A stretch of 64,000 bases of DNA from Pseudoalteromonas ostreae (GTDB taxonomy: Bacteria; Pseudomonadota; Gammaproteobacteria; Enterobacterales; Alteromonadaceae). Every line of letters starts with the position of its first letter. Positions within the stretch are counted from its first letter, which is position 1. Both the position numbers and the translations under genes were made by a program. This document shows positions 50,872 to 61,105 of this stretch, piece after piece. Under the pieces are notes generated by a model. It saw only the letters and a list, made by a program, of their open reading frames with translations, made no database searches and was not told the DNA's origin. The stretch spans positions 62,001 through 126,000 of the forward strand of contig NZ_JAGPYN010000004.1 in NCBI RefSeq assembly GCF_018069805.1. The letters run 5' to 3'.

Positions 50872-52680
50872 TTAGTACACATCTTTCTGATAGCGGTTTG
50901 CGCTACGTAAATCTTTTAAGTATTGCTCTGCGTCTTCCTTGCTCTTACCCGTATTTTCTTCAATGATGCCTATCAATACTTGATGAACATCTTTTGCCAT
51001 GCGGTTAGCGTCACCACAAATATAAAAATGCGCGCCAGCCTCTAGCCATGCAAAAACTTCTTTACTATTACTACGAAGTTTATCTTGTACATATACTTTT
51101 TCAGCTTGATCGCGACTGAACGCGACATCCACTTTGCTTAATAAACCCGACTTTAAGTAACCTTGAATTTCTACTTGATATAGAAAGTCTTGGGTAAAAT
51201 GAGGGTTACCAAAGAACAACCAGTTTTTACCTGATGCTTCACGGGCATCACGCTCTTGTAAGAAAGCCCGGAACGGTGCAATACCAGTACCAGGGCCGAC
51301 CATGATCACAGGTGTTTCGTCGTTAGCTGGTAAACGAAAGTTATCATTATGCTCGCTAAATACTTTTACCTTGCAACCTTCTTCGGCACGACGTGCTAAA
51401 TAACCTGAACAACCACCAAAGTGCTCACTACCAAAGGCTTCAAATTCAACCAGACCAATGGTTAGATGTACTTCATCTTCAACCTCAGCTTGACTTGAAG
51501 CGATAGAATATAAACGCGCTTGTAATTTGCGTAGGCAATCAACTAAAGTTTGTGCATCAAGCTTGGCTGGATTTTGGCGGATCACATCAAAGATTTGACG
51601 AGGTTCAATGTATTCACGCATAGCCGCTTTATCTTCAACGAGCCTTAGTAACTCAGGTGCACCCGTTGCGATTGCGTATTTTTCGACAAACCCTGGGTAT
51701 GACTGAGTCAGTTCAAGCTTTTCAATCAATGCATCACGAACGTTTAACTCTTCATCAGCAACTTTTACTTGGCTTGCAGCATCGATTTGCGTCAGTGTTA
51801 GTACTTCATCAACCAACGCTTCGTCATTTAAAAAATACACACCCAGCGAATCCCCTGGGGTATAAGTAATATCTGAGCCTTCTAATGAAATTTCAACGTG
51901 ACGCACATCTTTGGTTGAATCACGGCCAGTGATCTTTTGTACTAAACTCAGCTCTGCCGCAAATGGGTTTTGCTTGGTATATTGGCTGGCAGCAATTGCT
52001 GGTGCACCAAATGGCACCACTTGCCCACCAGTTGTACTTTGCTGCGCTTTTAAATCAGGTTCAAACGCATCAAGTGCACCCGTGATCCACGTTGCCGCTT
52101 CATCATCGTAATCAACATCTAAATCAGCGCGCTGATAAATAGTCTCTGCGCCTAATTTATTTAAACGCTCTTCAAAATCTTTTGCCGTTTGGCAGAAGAA
52201 CTCATAGCTTGAATCGCCTAAACCAATCACCGCTATTTTAACACCATCAAGCTTAGGTGCTTTTTTGGTTGCTAAAAATTCATGCAATGTTTCCGCATCT
52301 TCTGGCGGCTCACCTTCACCGTAAGTTGAAACCACGACCGTAAGGAATTTTTCTTTTTTCAGGGCTGTTGGTTTGTAATCAGACATGCTTACTAGTTTCA
52401 CGGCTAAACCACGTGATTCAGCCTGTTCTTTGAGCTTAGTTGCAACGCCTTTTGAGTTACCAGTTTGCGAGCCATATAAAATGGTCAATGCAGCTGCATC
52501 CCCAGCACTTGGTGCAGCACCAACAACACCACCCAAAGCTGTCGTATTGGCATTCGCAGCAAGATAGCCACTTACCCATGCTTGCTGAATTGGATTAAGC
52601 TCAGCCACTAAACCTTGTAGCTTTTGTACTTGCTCTTGCGATAGTGGACTTGCTAGCGCATTAAGTTGACCTAACAACAT
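50872..52680 (-). CDS. cysJ: Sulfite reductase flavoprotein alpha subunit
   Basis: CysJ passes electrons from NADPH through FAD and FMN to CysI. The 602-residue protein has an N-terminal flavodoxin domain (LTILYGSQTGNSKGVATKL, STYGEGEPPEDAE, GDSSYEFFCQ), an FAD domain (RLYSIASSQ, GGCSGYLARR), and an NADP-binding C-terminus (MVGPGTGIAPFRAFLQER, FYICGDANRMAKDV) ending in RYQKDVY. It is the first gene of cysJIH. CysB control is likely from the family but a site was not identified. Confidence 0.97.
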   Translation of the reverse strand: MLLGQLNALASPLSQEQVQKLQGLVAELNPIQQAWVSGYLAANANTTALGGVVGAAPSAGDAAALTILYGSQTGNSKGVATKLKEQAESRGLAVKLVSMSDYKPTALKKEKFLTVVVSTYGEGEPPEDAETLHEFLATKKAPKLDGVKIAVIGLGDSSYEFFCQTAKDFEERLNKLGAETIYQRADLDVDYDDEAATWITGALDAFEPDLKAQQSTTGGQVVPFGAPAIAASQYTKQNPFAAELSLVQKITGRDSTKDVRHVEISLEGSDITYTPGDSLGVYFLNDEALVDEVLTLTQIDAASQVKVADEELNVRDALIEKLELTQSYPGFVEKYAIATGAPELLRLVEDKAAMREYIEPRQIFDVIRQNPAKLDAQTLVDCLRKLQARLYSIASSQAEVEDEVHLTIGLVEFEAFGSEHFGGCSGYLARRAEEGCKVKVFSEHNDNFRLPANDETPVIMVGPGTGIAPFRAFLQERDAREASGKNWLFFGNPHFTQDFLYQVEIQGYLKSGLLSKVDVAFSRDQAEKVYVQDKLRSNSKEVFAWLEAGAHFYICGDANRMAKDVHQVLIGIIEENTGKSKEDAEQYLKDLRSANRYQKDVY

Positions 52681-53087
52681 GAATTAATTCCCCGTAACCC
52701 TGAAAGTTATCGACAAAATGATTACTGATTGCAGTCATCACTTTGCCTAAAATTTGTGTCGACTTTAAGGCAAATAACTCAGGCCCTAAAAATTTCTCTT
52801 GAGTGAAGAATAACGGGGTACGCGCTAATAAAAAAAGAATAGAATCTGCTTTGTTATTCCATTTAGTTATTAATTTATAAATTAATCAGTAAAAACAGTT
52901 TAAAAAGGTAAGAATAATTGCTGACAATTTCAGCGCCACGCTTAGCCGCTCAGAAATATCATACAAGAAATTGTTCACTTCATTCTTTTTAAAATACACA
53001 TTAACTTTTTTGCAACATAACACAGGTAGGCTATAGTCGATTGAGCCACATTCTGTGCGCCGACTATAAATACAATAAGGAAACACT
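52681..53087. other. Divergent promoter region between cysJ and the endonuclease gene
   Basis: About 400 bp, AT-rich, without a supported gene; a minus-strand frame at 52886-53257 has no protein character and overlaps the endonuclease gene. It should hold the cysJ promoter on the minus strand and the promoter of the secreted endonuclease on the plus strand, which has AAGGAAAC just before its ATG. No CysB site was defined by eye. Confidence 0.4.
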
Positions 53088-54716
53088 ATGTCACACGGGG
53101 CATATAGAAAACTCATACTCGCCAGTGCTGTTTTATCAACAGCACAGCCTTGCTTAGCCGCCATAGATAATGGTGATTTTGAAAATTGGTCAGGCAATAC
53201 CCCGAGCGATTGGAGCATCATTGATTCCGGTATTGCACTATCAGCTTCAAATACCATAGTAAATTCAGGAACCCTTGCTGCAAAAGTAGTGGTTAATACC
53301 GCTAGTCAAAGTAATACTGATTTACGGCAAACAGTGACTGTTGAAGCAGGCCAAAGCTATCTATTTTCAAGCTGGATTTATCACACCGAAGGCGGTGTTA
53401 AAGCCCGTCTAATTGCCGACGGCTACCAAGGCTACTCAAACCCTGCGCTATTAAATCAATGGCAACAGATCAGTCATGATTATACTGCAACCAGCAATAC
53501 TACGATTAGCGTTGGCCTGCGCTTTTATGATGTTAGTGGCTTTGATGGCAGTGAAACTGTGTATGTGGATAGTTTCATGCCAAGCTCTGGTAGCAGCACA
53601 CCGCCGCCATCAGGTTGTGCCAATAATACGGTTAGTTTAGCGCTAACAACTGATAATTATGGCGAAGAAACTAGTTGGCAAATAATTAATGCTCAAGGTA
53701 CAACCGTTGCATCTGGTGGCGGTTATAGTGGTAACAACAGCTACACAGAGCAAGCTTGCTTAGTTGATGGCGATTACACGTTTAGTATTTTTGATAGTTA
53801 CGGCGACGGTATCTGCTGTTCATTTGGTAATGGCAGCTACGCGCTAACATCCGCCCAAACAACATTGGCTAGCGGCAGTAGCTTTCAAAGCAGTGAAGCA
53901 ACTCTCTTTATACTTGGTGATAATACCAATCCAGAAACGCCGCCCAGCGAGCCAACTGACTACTATGTTACAGCACAAGGTTTAACAGACTACGCTCTAA
54001 AAACAGCGCTATATAACATTGTTAAAGGCCACAACTCACAAGGTTATTCAGCTATTTGGCGTTTTTACGATATTGCTTCACGGGATAAGTACTTTGAAAA
54101 TGACAATTCAATACTCGATCGCTATTCAGAAAATCCCACCGACCAAGACAGCTATAACTATGCCGCTGTAAGTGATCAATGCGGCAGTTACAATAGTGAA
54201 GCAGATTGTTATAACCGCGAACATTCATTTCCGAAAAGTTGGTTTGGCGGCAAGAATGAACCGATGAACTCAGACGTTCACCATATTTTTGCAAGCGATG
54301 GTTATGTTAATTCAAAACGTAGCAACTACCCGTTTGGTGAAGTGGGCAGCGCCAGTTTCACCTCAAGCAATGGCAGTAAACTTGGCAGTGCAGCAAGCTC
54401 GATTAATTACTCAGGCACGGTATTTGAGCCAATCGATGAATTTAAAGGTGACTTTGCTCGCGCCTACTTCTATATGGCAACCCGCTACGAAAACGTCATT
54501 GGTACTTGGCAAAACAACACCACCGCAAGTAACGCAGTACTTAATGGCACATCAAACCAAGTATTTGAGAATTGGGCAGTAACTATGCTAGTTAATTGGC
54601 ATAACGACGATCCCGTCAGTCAACTTGAACTAGATAGAAACCAAGCCGCTTATGAGCATCAAGGTAATCGTAACCCATTTGTCGATCACCCTGAGTTTGT
54701 AGAGATGATTTGGTAA
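53088..54716 (+). CDS. Secreted endonuclease I with N-terminal accessory domains
   Basis: A 542-residue secreted nuclease. A signal peptide ends at PCLAA (about 25). Residues 26-165 form a carbohydrate-binding-like jelly roll (NGDFENWSGNTPSDWS, LFSSWIYHTEGG, YVDSFMPSS). Residues 177-275 form a second beta domain with four cysteines (SIFDSYGDGICCSFGNGSY). The endonuclease I domain spans about 295-542: CYNREHSFPKSWFGG (His379), SDVHHIFASDGYVNSKRSNYPFG (His398/399) and RAYFYMATRY. It probably degrades extracellular DNA for nutrients. It is much longer than single-domain EndA (235 aa). Confidence 0.92.
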   Translation: MSHGAYRKLILASAVLSTAQPCLAAIDNGDFENWSGNTPSDWSIIDSGIALSASNTIVNSGTLAAKVVVNTASQSNTDLRQTVTVEAGQSYLFSSWIYHTEGGVKARLIADGYQGYSNPALLNQWQQISHDYTATSNTTISVGLRFYDVSGFDGSETVYVDSFMPSSGSSTPPPSGCANNTVSLALTTDNYGEETSWQIINAQGTTVASGGGYSGNNSYTEQACLVDGDYTFSIFDSYGDGICCSFGNGSYALTSAQTTLASGSSFQSSEATLFILGDNTNPETPPSEPTDYYVTAQGLTDYALKTALYNIVKGHNSQGYSAIWRFYDIASRDKYFENDNSILDRYSENPTDQDSYNYAAVSDQCGSYNSEADCYNREHSFPKSWFGGKNEPMNSDVHHIFASDGYVNSKRSNYPFGEVGSASFTSSNGSKLGSAASSINYSGTVFEPIDEFKGDFARAYFYMATRYENVIGTWQNNTTASNAVLNGTSNQVFENWAVTMLVNWHNDDPVSQLELDRNQAAYEHQGNRNPFVDHPEFVEMIW

Positions 54717-54719
54717 AAA

Positions 54720-54804
<85 letters not shown>

Positions 54805-54816
54805 CAGAAAAACATC

Positions 54817-54843
54817 AGCCTTTGCATTTGCAAAGGCTTTTTA
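54817..54843 (+). terminator. Rho-independent terminator after the endonuclease gene
   Basis: AGCCTTTGC / GCAAAGGCT with a four-base loop followed by TTTT. It lies 12 bp after the heptamer array, so the array is inside the endonuclease mRNA 3' untranslated region. Confidence 0.85.
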
Positions 54844-54915
54844 TTATCTCAATCGGCACATTCTTTTTATTATAATAGATTAGAGACTTATGATTTAACA
54901 AAACCTTCCTACCTA

Positions 54916-55188
54916 TTAAATAGGTGGATAGTTGATAATTGATAGATTCTCTACAGAAAATTGGCTTATAAGAAAACTAACTATATGAGGATATACATTT
55001 GAGCCGAACCATGAGCTAAACAATTGCTCAATAAAAAAACAACATAGTAAGACTAAGCCCCCCACCAATCTCCTAAGGAAATAATTTGGATGAGAGTCTT
55101 CTTCTTTTATCTGTGGCTTTTCTTTGTGGATATTAAATGTGATGATATTGCAGTTATTATAAATATGAACATTGTTATTTTCTTCCAT
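54916..55188 (-). CDS. Small membrane protein, unknown
   Basis: A 90-residue protein with a polar, Asn-rich N-terminus (MEENNNVHIYNNCNIITFNI) and one hydrophobic segment around 41-60 (LVGGLVLLCCFFIEQLFSSW). AAGGA seven bases before the ATG supports translation. No family is recognised. The AT-rich composition contrasts with the adjacent nuclease and ribosomal genes and could mean a young or acquired gene. Confidence 0.5.
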   Translation of the reverse strand: MEENNNVHIYNNCNIITFNIHKEKPQIKEEDSHPNYFLRRLVGGLVLLCCFFIEQLFSSWFGSNVYPHIVSFLISQFSVENLSIINYPPI

Positions 55189-55623
55189 TCTTTTTCCTTG
55201 TTTTATGCAGGCACAACTAAACCCACATCAAGGTTATCTTGATGTGTATTGTTAATTTTTGTTTGAAAGAAAGTTGTGCTTATGATTATCGTTGAGTGGT
55301 ATTTGATCTGTACAGAGTTCTATGTTAGTTCGCACCTCCTTTGTTGATTAGTTTGATATCTATCACTTAACTGGTTACTTATTTTTCCTAATTAACCACC
55401 GATAGAGCTATTATAAACCTAAAAGAAGAACATGTCAAATAACACAAAACTCCACCCAAAGTCAAATTTAAATTACAATTAAAATCAAATACTTACAAAT
55501 AAACTACAATCTACATATCAATAATATTGCTTTGTGGTGATAAAAGTATAATGCCAACGTATTCGTGACGCTCTTTTCTTCTCGGCCCTCAATAGACTCT
55601 GGCGTTCAACTTCACTCCGAGCT
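55189..55623. other. AT-rich intergenic region without a supported gene
   Basis: About 430 bp. It includes, on the minus strand near 55329-55337, AAAGGAGGT with no ATG at a useful distance after it. No hairpin terminator or RNA gene was seen. The promoter of the small membrane protein gene should be here. Confidence 0.35.
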
Positions 55624-55676
55624 GCTGACGGCTGACGGCTGACGGCTGACGGCTTAAAACTTACCGCTTATAGCTC
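55624..55676 (-). repeat. Heptamer repeat array, copy B
   Basis: On the minus strand this reads in 7-bp steps: AGCTATA, AGCGGTA, AGTTTTA, then four AGCCGTC. The last part is a perfect tandem of four; the first part is degenerate. It lies just outside the S10 operon terminator. Confidence 0.8.
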
Positions 55677-55685
55677 TTTATAAAC

Positions 55686-55715
55686 AAAAAGCCCCAGCTA
55701 ATGCCGGGGCTTTTT
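55686..55715. terminator. Terminator of the S10 operon
   Basis: AAAAAGCCCC / GGGGCTTTTT with a ten-base loop, 22 bp past the rpsQ stop codon on the minus strand. It marks the end of the operon, with no spc operon following. Confidence 0.85.
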
Positions 55716-55737
55716 ATAAAACAGACTTAATTAAAAA

Positions 55738-55995
55738 TTAAGCTTGTTTTGGACTAGAAATAACATCTACTAATGTCCAAGACTTAGTCTTAGAGATTGG
55801 AGCGCATTCACGGATAGTAACAACGTCACCCGCTTTTGCTGTGTTATTTTCGTCATGTACGTGTAACTTAGTCGTACGTTTGATGAATTTCCCATAGATT
55901 GGGTGCTTCACGTAACGTGCGATAGCGATAGTGAAAGATTTTTCCATCTTGTCGCTAGTTACAGTGCCTTGAAGAGTACGAATTTTATCACTCAT
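55738..55995 (-). CDS. rpsQ: 30S ribosomal protein S17
   Basis: An 85-residue S17 with [40 protein letters not shown] and [16 protein letters not shown], matching the family over its length. S17 is a primary 16S rRNA binder. It is the last gene of the S10 operon and overlaps rpmC by one base (TAATG-type junction). Confidence 0.98.
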   Translation of the reverse strand: MSDKIRTLQGTVTSDKMEKSFTIAIARYVKHPIYGKFIKRTTKLHVHDENNTAKAGDVVTIRECAPISKTKSWTLVDVISSPKQA

Positions 55996-56186
55996 TATTG
56001 ACCTGCCTTCTGGTTAATAACTGTTTTTACACGTGCGATATCGCGACGTACTGTTCTTAGCGTGTGAGTTTGAGCTAACTGACCAGTGCTTGCTTGCATG
56101 CGCAGGTTAAACTGCTCACGAAGAAGACCTAGAAGTTCAGCATTAAGCTCTTCTACGCTTTTATCTTTTAGTTCGCTTGCTTTCAT
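55995..56186 (-). CDS. rpmC: 50S ribosomal protein L29
   Basis: A 63-residue L29 (E. coli is also 63): [47 protein letters not shown]29 sits at the peptide exit site. The ATG overlapping the rplP stop in TGATG is the right start; an upstream in-frame GTG would add one codon. The gene is translationally coupled on both sides. Confidence 0.98.
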   Translation of the reverse strand: MKASELKDKSVEELNAELLGLLREQFNLRMQASTGQLAQTHTLRTVRRDIARVKTVINQKAGQ

Positions 56187-56599
56187 CACATTACCGTCCG
56201 AGTTACGAAAGTTGTTTTGAATGGCAGTTTACGAGCAGCAAGGTCGAATGCTTCACGAGCAAGCTCTTCAGAAACACCTTCCATTTCGTAAAGTACTTTA
56301 CCAGGCTGAATTTCAGCAACCCAATATTCAACAGAACCTTTACCTTTACCCATACGAACTTCAAGAGGCTTTTCTGTGATCGGTTTGTCAGGGAAGACAC
56401 GGATCCAGATTTTACCTTGACGTTTCACGTGACGTGTCATGGCACGACGAGCTGCTTCGATTTGACGAGCAGTCATGCGGCCACGGCCAGTAGCTTTCAA
56501 ACCGAAAGTACCGAAGCTTACTTTGTTACCGTTTTGCGCTAAGCCACGGTTGCGGCCTTTGTGCATTTTACGGAATTTTGTACGTTTTGGCTGTAACAT
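56186..56599 (-). CDS. rplP: 50S ribosomal protein L16
   Basis: A 137-residue L16: [45 protein letters not shown] and the E-x-G-V-x-E-E-L-A-R region. L16 shapes the tRNA accommodation corridor. It starts 12 bp after rpsC and its TGA overlaps the rpmC ATG. Confidence 0.98.
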   Translation of the reverse strand: MLQPKRTKFRKMHKGRNRGLAQNGNKVSFGTFGLKATGRGRMTARQIEAARRAMTRHVKRQGKIWIRVFPDKPITEKPLEVRMGKGKGSVEYWVAEIQPGKVLYEMEGVSEELAREAFDLAARKLPFKTTFVTRTVM

Positions 56600-56611
56600 T
56601 ACTCGCTACCT

Positions 56612-57313
56612 CTACTTAGCACTTTTTTTGGCTTTCTTTGGTGCGCGTTTAGCTGGCTTCTCTTGCTCTTGTACTAGTGGTAAACCACCAATAACTTCGC
56701 CTTTGAAGATCCAAACTTTAACACCAATGATACCATAAGTGGTTAAGGCTTCAGAAGTTGCGTAGTCGATATCAGCACGAAGAGTATGTAGAGGTACACG
56801 ACCTTCACGATACCATTCTGAACGTGCGATTTCTGCGCCGCCAAGACGACCGCTAACTTCAACTTTGATCCCTTTAGAACCGATGCGCATTGCATTTTGT
56901 ACCGAACGCTTCATAGCGCGACGGAACATAACACGACGCTCTAGCTGAGAGGCAATGCCGTCTGCTACTAGTTGTGCATCTAGTTCTGGTTTACGTACTT
57001 CAGAAATATTGATCTGAGCAGGTACACCAGCAATCTTAGTTACCGCTTGACGTAATTTTTCTACGTCTTCGCCTTTTTTACCGATAACAACACCCGGACG
57101 AGCCGTGTGAATTGTTACGCGGATTGATTTTGCTGGACGCTCAATAACGATTTTAGACACAGAAGCCGCTTTCAATTCCTTAGTAAGGAATGTACGTACT
57201 TTGTGATCGCCAAAAAGCTGTGCAGAGAAATCTTTTGAACTCGCGTACCAGGTAGAAACCCAAGGTTTAGATATACCTAGGCGAATACCAGTAGGATGAA
57301 CTTTTTGTCCCAT
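56612..57313 (-). CDS. rpsC: 30S ribosomal protein S3
   Basis: A 233-residue S3: [20 protein letters not shown], the KH domain around [17 protein letters not shown], and a C-terminal domain with [26 protein letters not shown], ending in a lysine-rich tail. S3 lines the mRNA entry channel. Neighbours are rplV and rplP. Confidence 0.98.
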   Translation of the reverse strand: MGQKVHPTGIRLGISKPWVSTWYASSKDFSAQLFGDHKVRTFLTKELKAASVSKIVIERPAKSIRVTIHTARPGVVIGKKGEDVEKLRQAVTKIAGVPAQINISEVRKPELDAQLVADGIASQLERRVMFRRAMKRSVQNAMRIGSKGIKVEVSGRLGGAEIARSEWYREGRVPLHTLRADIDYATSEALTTYGIIGVKVWIFKGEVIGGLPLVQEQEKPAKRAPKKAKKSAK

Positions 57314-57324
57314 TACTTATACTC

Positions 57325-57657
57325 CTAGCTATCTGAAACCACAACAGTGATGTGGCTTGTACGCTTAAGGATGCGGTCTGCGCGTCCTTTAGCACGTGGC
57401 ATAATACGTTTCATTGTTGGACCATCGTCCACAAAGATCGTTGTTACACGTAGCTCATCAATGTCAGCACCTTCGTTATGCTCTGCGTTAGCAATAGCAG
57501 ACTCAAGTACTTTCTTAACTAATACAGCCGCTTTCTTAGGGCTGTACGCCAGGATTTCTAGTGCGCGATCGACAGGTAACCCGCGGATCTGATCTGCAAC
57601 TAGACGTGCTTTTTGCGCCGAACCAGAGGCGAATTTATGTTTAGCTAATGCTTGCAT
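57325..57657 (-). CDS. rplV: 50S ribosomal protein L22
   Basis: A 110-residue L22: [31 protein letters not shown], the [13 protein letters not shown] segment, and the exit-tunnel hairpin [25 protein letters not shown]. Same length as E. coli L22. It follows rpsS by 14 bp. Confidence 0.98.
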   Translation of the reverse strand: MQALAKHKFASGSAQKARLVADQIRGLPVDRALEILAYSPKKAAVLVKKVLESAIANAEHNEGADIDELRVTTIFVDDGPTMKRIMPRAKGRADRILKRTSHITVVVSDS

Positions 57658-57671
57658 TTATCATTCCCCTC

Positions 57672-57959
<288 letters not shown>

Positions 57960-57965
57960 TCAATA

Positions 57966-58790
57966 TTACTTAGTACGACGACGTACTATAAATTTATCCG
58001 TACGCTTGTTCTTACGCGTCTTAGCACCTTTAGTCGGCTTACCCCATGGAGACACAGGATGACGACCACCAGATGTACGACCTTCACCACCACCGTGTGG
58101 GTGATCAACCGGGTTCATGGCAACACCACGAACTGTCGGACGAATACCACGCCAGCGGTTTGCACCTGCTTTACCAAGTGAACGAAGCATATGCTCAGCA
58201 TTGCCTACTTCACCTAGCGTTGCACGACAATCAGATTCAACTTTACGAACTTCGCCTGAACGAAGACGTAATGTTACATACTGACCATCACGCGCAAGGA
58301 TTTGAACGTATGCACCAGCAGAACGTGCGATTTGAGCACCTTTACCTGGTTTTAATTCTACGTTGTGAACAGTCGAACCTACAGGCATATTGCGCATAGG
58401 TAATGCATTACCAGGCTTGATTGGTGCATCAACACCAGACTGGATTGCATCACCAGCTTTTAAGCCTTTTGGTGCGATAATGTAACGACGCTCACCGTCT
58501 GCATATAATACAAGTGCGATGTTTGCGCTACGATTTGGATCATATTCTAAACGCTCAACAGTGGCTGGAATGCCATCTTTAGTACGTTTAAAATCGATTA
58601 AACGGTAATGCTGCTTATGACCACCACCGATATGACGAACCGTAATACGACCATTGTTATTACGACCACCTGATTTAGAGTTTTTCTCTAATAGTGGTGC
58701 GTATGGCTTGCCCTTATGTAGATCTGGGTTTACCACTTTAACTAGGTGACGACGACCCGCAGAAGTTGGCTTACACTTTTGAAGTGCCAT
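57966..58790 (-). CDS. rplB: 50S ribosomal protein L2
   Basis: A 274-residue L2: [57 protein letters not shown], and the peptidyl-transferase-proximal [29 protein letters not shown]2 is needed for subunit association. It follows rplW by 17 bp. Confidence 0.98.
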   Translation of the reverse strand: MALQKCKPTSAGRRHLVKVVNPDLHKGKPYAPLLEKNSKSGGRNNNGRITVRHIGGGHKQHYRLIDFKRTKDGIPATVERLEYDPNRSANIALVLYADGERRYIIAPKGLKAGDAIQSGVDAPIKPGNALPMRNMPVGSTVHNVELKPGKGAQIARSAGAYVQILARDGQYVTLRLRSGEVRKVESDCRATLGEVGNAEHMLRSLGKAGANRWRGIRPTVRGVAMNPVDHPHGGGEGRTSGGRHPVSPWGKPTKGAKTRKNKRTDKFIVRRRTK

Positions 58791-58807
58791 AATTCTAACT
58801 CCCCTTA

Positions 58808-59110
58808 TTACTCGGCGCCGCCGACAAAGTCTAGTTCGCTGCCTTCTTTAAGAGTAACGTAAGCTTTTTTCCAGTCGCTACGACGACCGAAACGTGCGCC
58901 AGTACGTTTTGTTTTACCCTTAACATTAAGTGTGCGAACACCAGTTACTTCCACTTCAAAAAGCTTCTCTACAGCTGCTTTAACTTCAGCTTTAGTTGCG
59001 TCATTTACTACTTTGAAAACGATTGTGTTGTTTTCTTCAGCAGCAATAGTGCTTTTTTCAGAGATATGTGGAGCAAGGATCACTTTTAAAAGACGTTCTT
59101 CACGAATCAT
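58808..59110 (-). CDS. rplW: 50S ribosomal protein L23
   Basis: A 100-residue L23: [50 protein letters not shown], and the loop [24 protein letters not shown]23 docks trigger factor and SRP at the exit. Its start overlaps the end of rplD by four bases. Confidence 0.98.
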   Translation of the reverse strand: MIREERLLKVILAPHISEKSTIAAEENNTIVFKVVNDATKAEVKAAVEKLFEVEVTGVRTLNVKGKTKRTGARFGRRSDWKKAYVTLKEGSELDFVGGAE

Positions 59111-59712
59111 GCTAGCGTCTCCTCAAGTTGCTTAACAGCAGCTGCTGTAATAAGTACCTTATCGAAAGCGATTAAGCTTACAGGGTCGATACCAGCTACA
59201 TCACGCGTGTCAACCTTGTACAGGTTACGTGCCGATAAAAATAGATTCTCATCTACTTCTTCAGTTACGATTAGAACATCTTTAAGCTCAAGTTCTTTAA
59301 GCTTAGCAACTAGTTCTTTAGTTTTTGGTGCTGCTAGAGCAAAACTTTCAACAACGATTAAACGCTCTTGACGAACTAATTCAGATAAAATGCTTTTGAT
59401 CGCACCGCGGTACATTTTACGGTTTACTTTTTGGCTGTGGTCTTGTGGTTTAGCTGCGAAGCTAACGCCACCTGAACGCCAAATTGGACTACGGATTGTA
59501 CCAGCACGTGCACGGCCAGTACCTTTTTGAGCCCATGGTTTTTTACCACCACCGCTTACTTCAGAACGTGTCTTCTGAGCACGAGTACCTTGACGAGCAC
59601 CTGCTGCGTATGCAACAACTACTTGATGTACTAATGCTTCGTTAAACTCACGTCCAAAAGTAGCTTCAGAAACTTCAAGACCGCCAGAAGCGTCTTTAAT
59701 TGCTAATTCCAT
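59107..59712 (-). CDS. rplD: 50S ribosomal protein L4, S10 operon regulator
   Basis: A 201-residue L4, as in E. coli, with [24 protein letters not shown], the tunnel loop [33 protein letters not shown] (family block) and LDENLFLAARN-like [24 protein letters not shown]. In gammaproteobacteria free L4 represses its own operon through the S10 leader; a matching leader is present at 60.7-60.9 kb. The second of two adjacent Mets is used. Confidence 0.98.
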   Translation of the reverse strand: MELAIKDASGGLEVSEATFGREFNEALVHQVVVAYAAGARQGTRAQKTRSEVSGGGKKPWAQKGTGRARAGTIRSPIWRSGGVSFAAKPQDHSQKVNRKMYRGAIKSILSELVRQERLIVVESFALAAPKTKELVAKLKELELKDVLIVTEEVDENLFLSARNLYKVDTRDVAGIDPVSLIAFDKVLITAAAVKQLEETLA

Positions 59713-59729
59713 CACTAAATCTCCAGGAC

Positions 59730-60365
59730 TTATGCTTTAACAGCAGGTTTAACGATAACGTCACCGCCGATAGCGCCAGGTACTGCACCTTTAACTAAAA
59801 GCAAGTTACGCTCAGCGTCAACGCGTACTAGTTCTAAGTTTTGAGTCGTTACACGCTCAGCACCCATATGACCGGCCATTTTCTTACCTTTAAACACCTT
59901 ACCAGGTGATTGGTTTTGACCGATTGAACCAGGAGCACGGTGAGATAGAGAGTTACCATGTGTAGCGTCTTGCATGCTGAAATTCCAGCGCTTAACACCA
60001 CCTTGGAAACCTTTACCTTTAGAAGTACCGGTTACGTCAACTTTGTTGATTTCGTTGAATAATTCAACAGTAAGCTCAGCGCCTACTTCAAAATCGCCTT
60101 CACCACCATTTAGGCGGAATTCCCACAGACCGCGACCCGCTTCAACACCAGCTTTAGCGAAGTGACCCGCTGTTGCTTTGTTTACACGGCTTGCTTTTTT
60201 AGTGCCTGCGGTTACTTGAAGCGCGTTATAACCGTCTGTTGCGTCAGATTTGATCTGAGCAATGCGGTTAGGAGTCGCTTCAATAACTGTCACAGGGATA
60301 GATACACCATCTTCAGTGAAGATACGTGTCATACCCACTTTACGACCGACTAGACCTAATGCCAT
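59730..60365 (-). CDS. rplC: 50S ribosomal protein L3
   Basis: A 211-residue L3: [42 protein letters not shown], and [34 protein letters not shown] (family block), which includes the glutamine that PrmB methylates. It is an early assembly protein of the 50S. It follows rpsJ by 27 bp. Confidence 0.98.
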   Translation of the reverse strand: MALGLVGRKVGMTRIFTEDGVSIPVTVIEATPNRIAQIKSDATDGYNALQVTAGTKKASRVNKATAGHFAKAGVEAGRGLWEFRLNGGEGDFEVGAELTVELFNEINKVDVTGTSKGKGFQGGVKRWNFSMQDATHGNSLSHRAPGSIGQNQSPGKVFKGKKMAGHMGAERVTTQNLELVRVDAERNLLLVKGAVPGAIGGDVIVKPAVKA

Positions 60366-60392
60366 TTTCCTAAAACCTCTCTAATCTTCCGA

Positions 60393-60893
<501 letters not shown>

Positions 60894-60921
60894 ATTATAG
60901 TGACATTGGTGATAAATGCAA
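60894..60921 (-). promoter_or_regulatory. Sigma-70 promoter of the S10 operon
   Basis: On the minus strand TTGCAT (60921-60916), a 16-base spacer and TATAAT (60899-60894). The perfect -10 element and position 190 bases ahead of rpsJ fit the start of the S10 leader. Confidence 0.75.
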
Positions 60922-61105
60922 CAACTATTTCAAACTGCCGATATGACTGTTATTTATACCGCAGAAAAGGGCGGTCGTTACAGAAGGTCATCTACAGCGA
61001 TAGGTGAGATGGGAGTGCTTGCTATTAATGATAATGGTCAGTCCAGTTATTACTTGGTATTATCTGCGCTTATTTTGCTTTTTACCCTCTAACGTTGGTG
61101 AGTTG

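Noticed and set aside
52886..53257. 123-codon minus-strand frame overlapping the endonuclease start
   Set aside because: It runs antisense through a clear signal peptide coding region and has no ribosome site or domain.
55251..55337. Strong AAAGGAGGT on the minus strand followed by a 27-codon GTG-initiated frame
   Set aside because: The GTG is inside the Shine-Dalgarno sequence itself and no ATG occurs at a workable distance, so no start can be supported.
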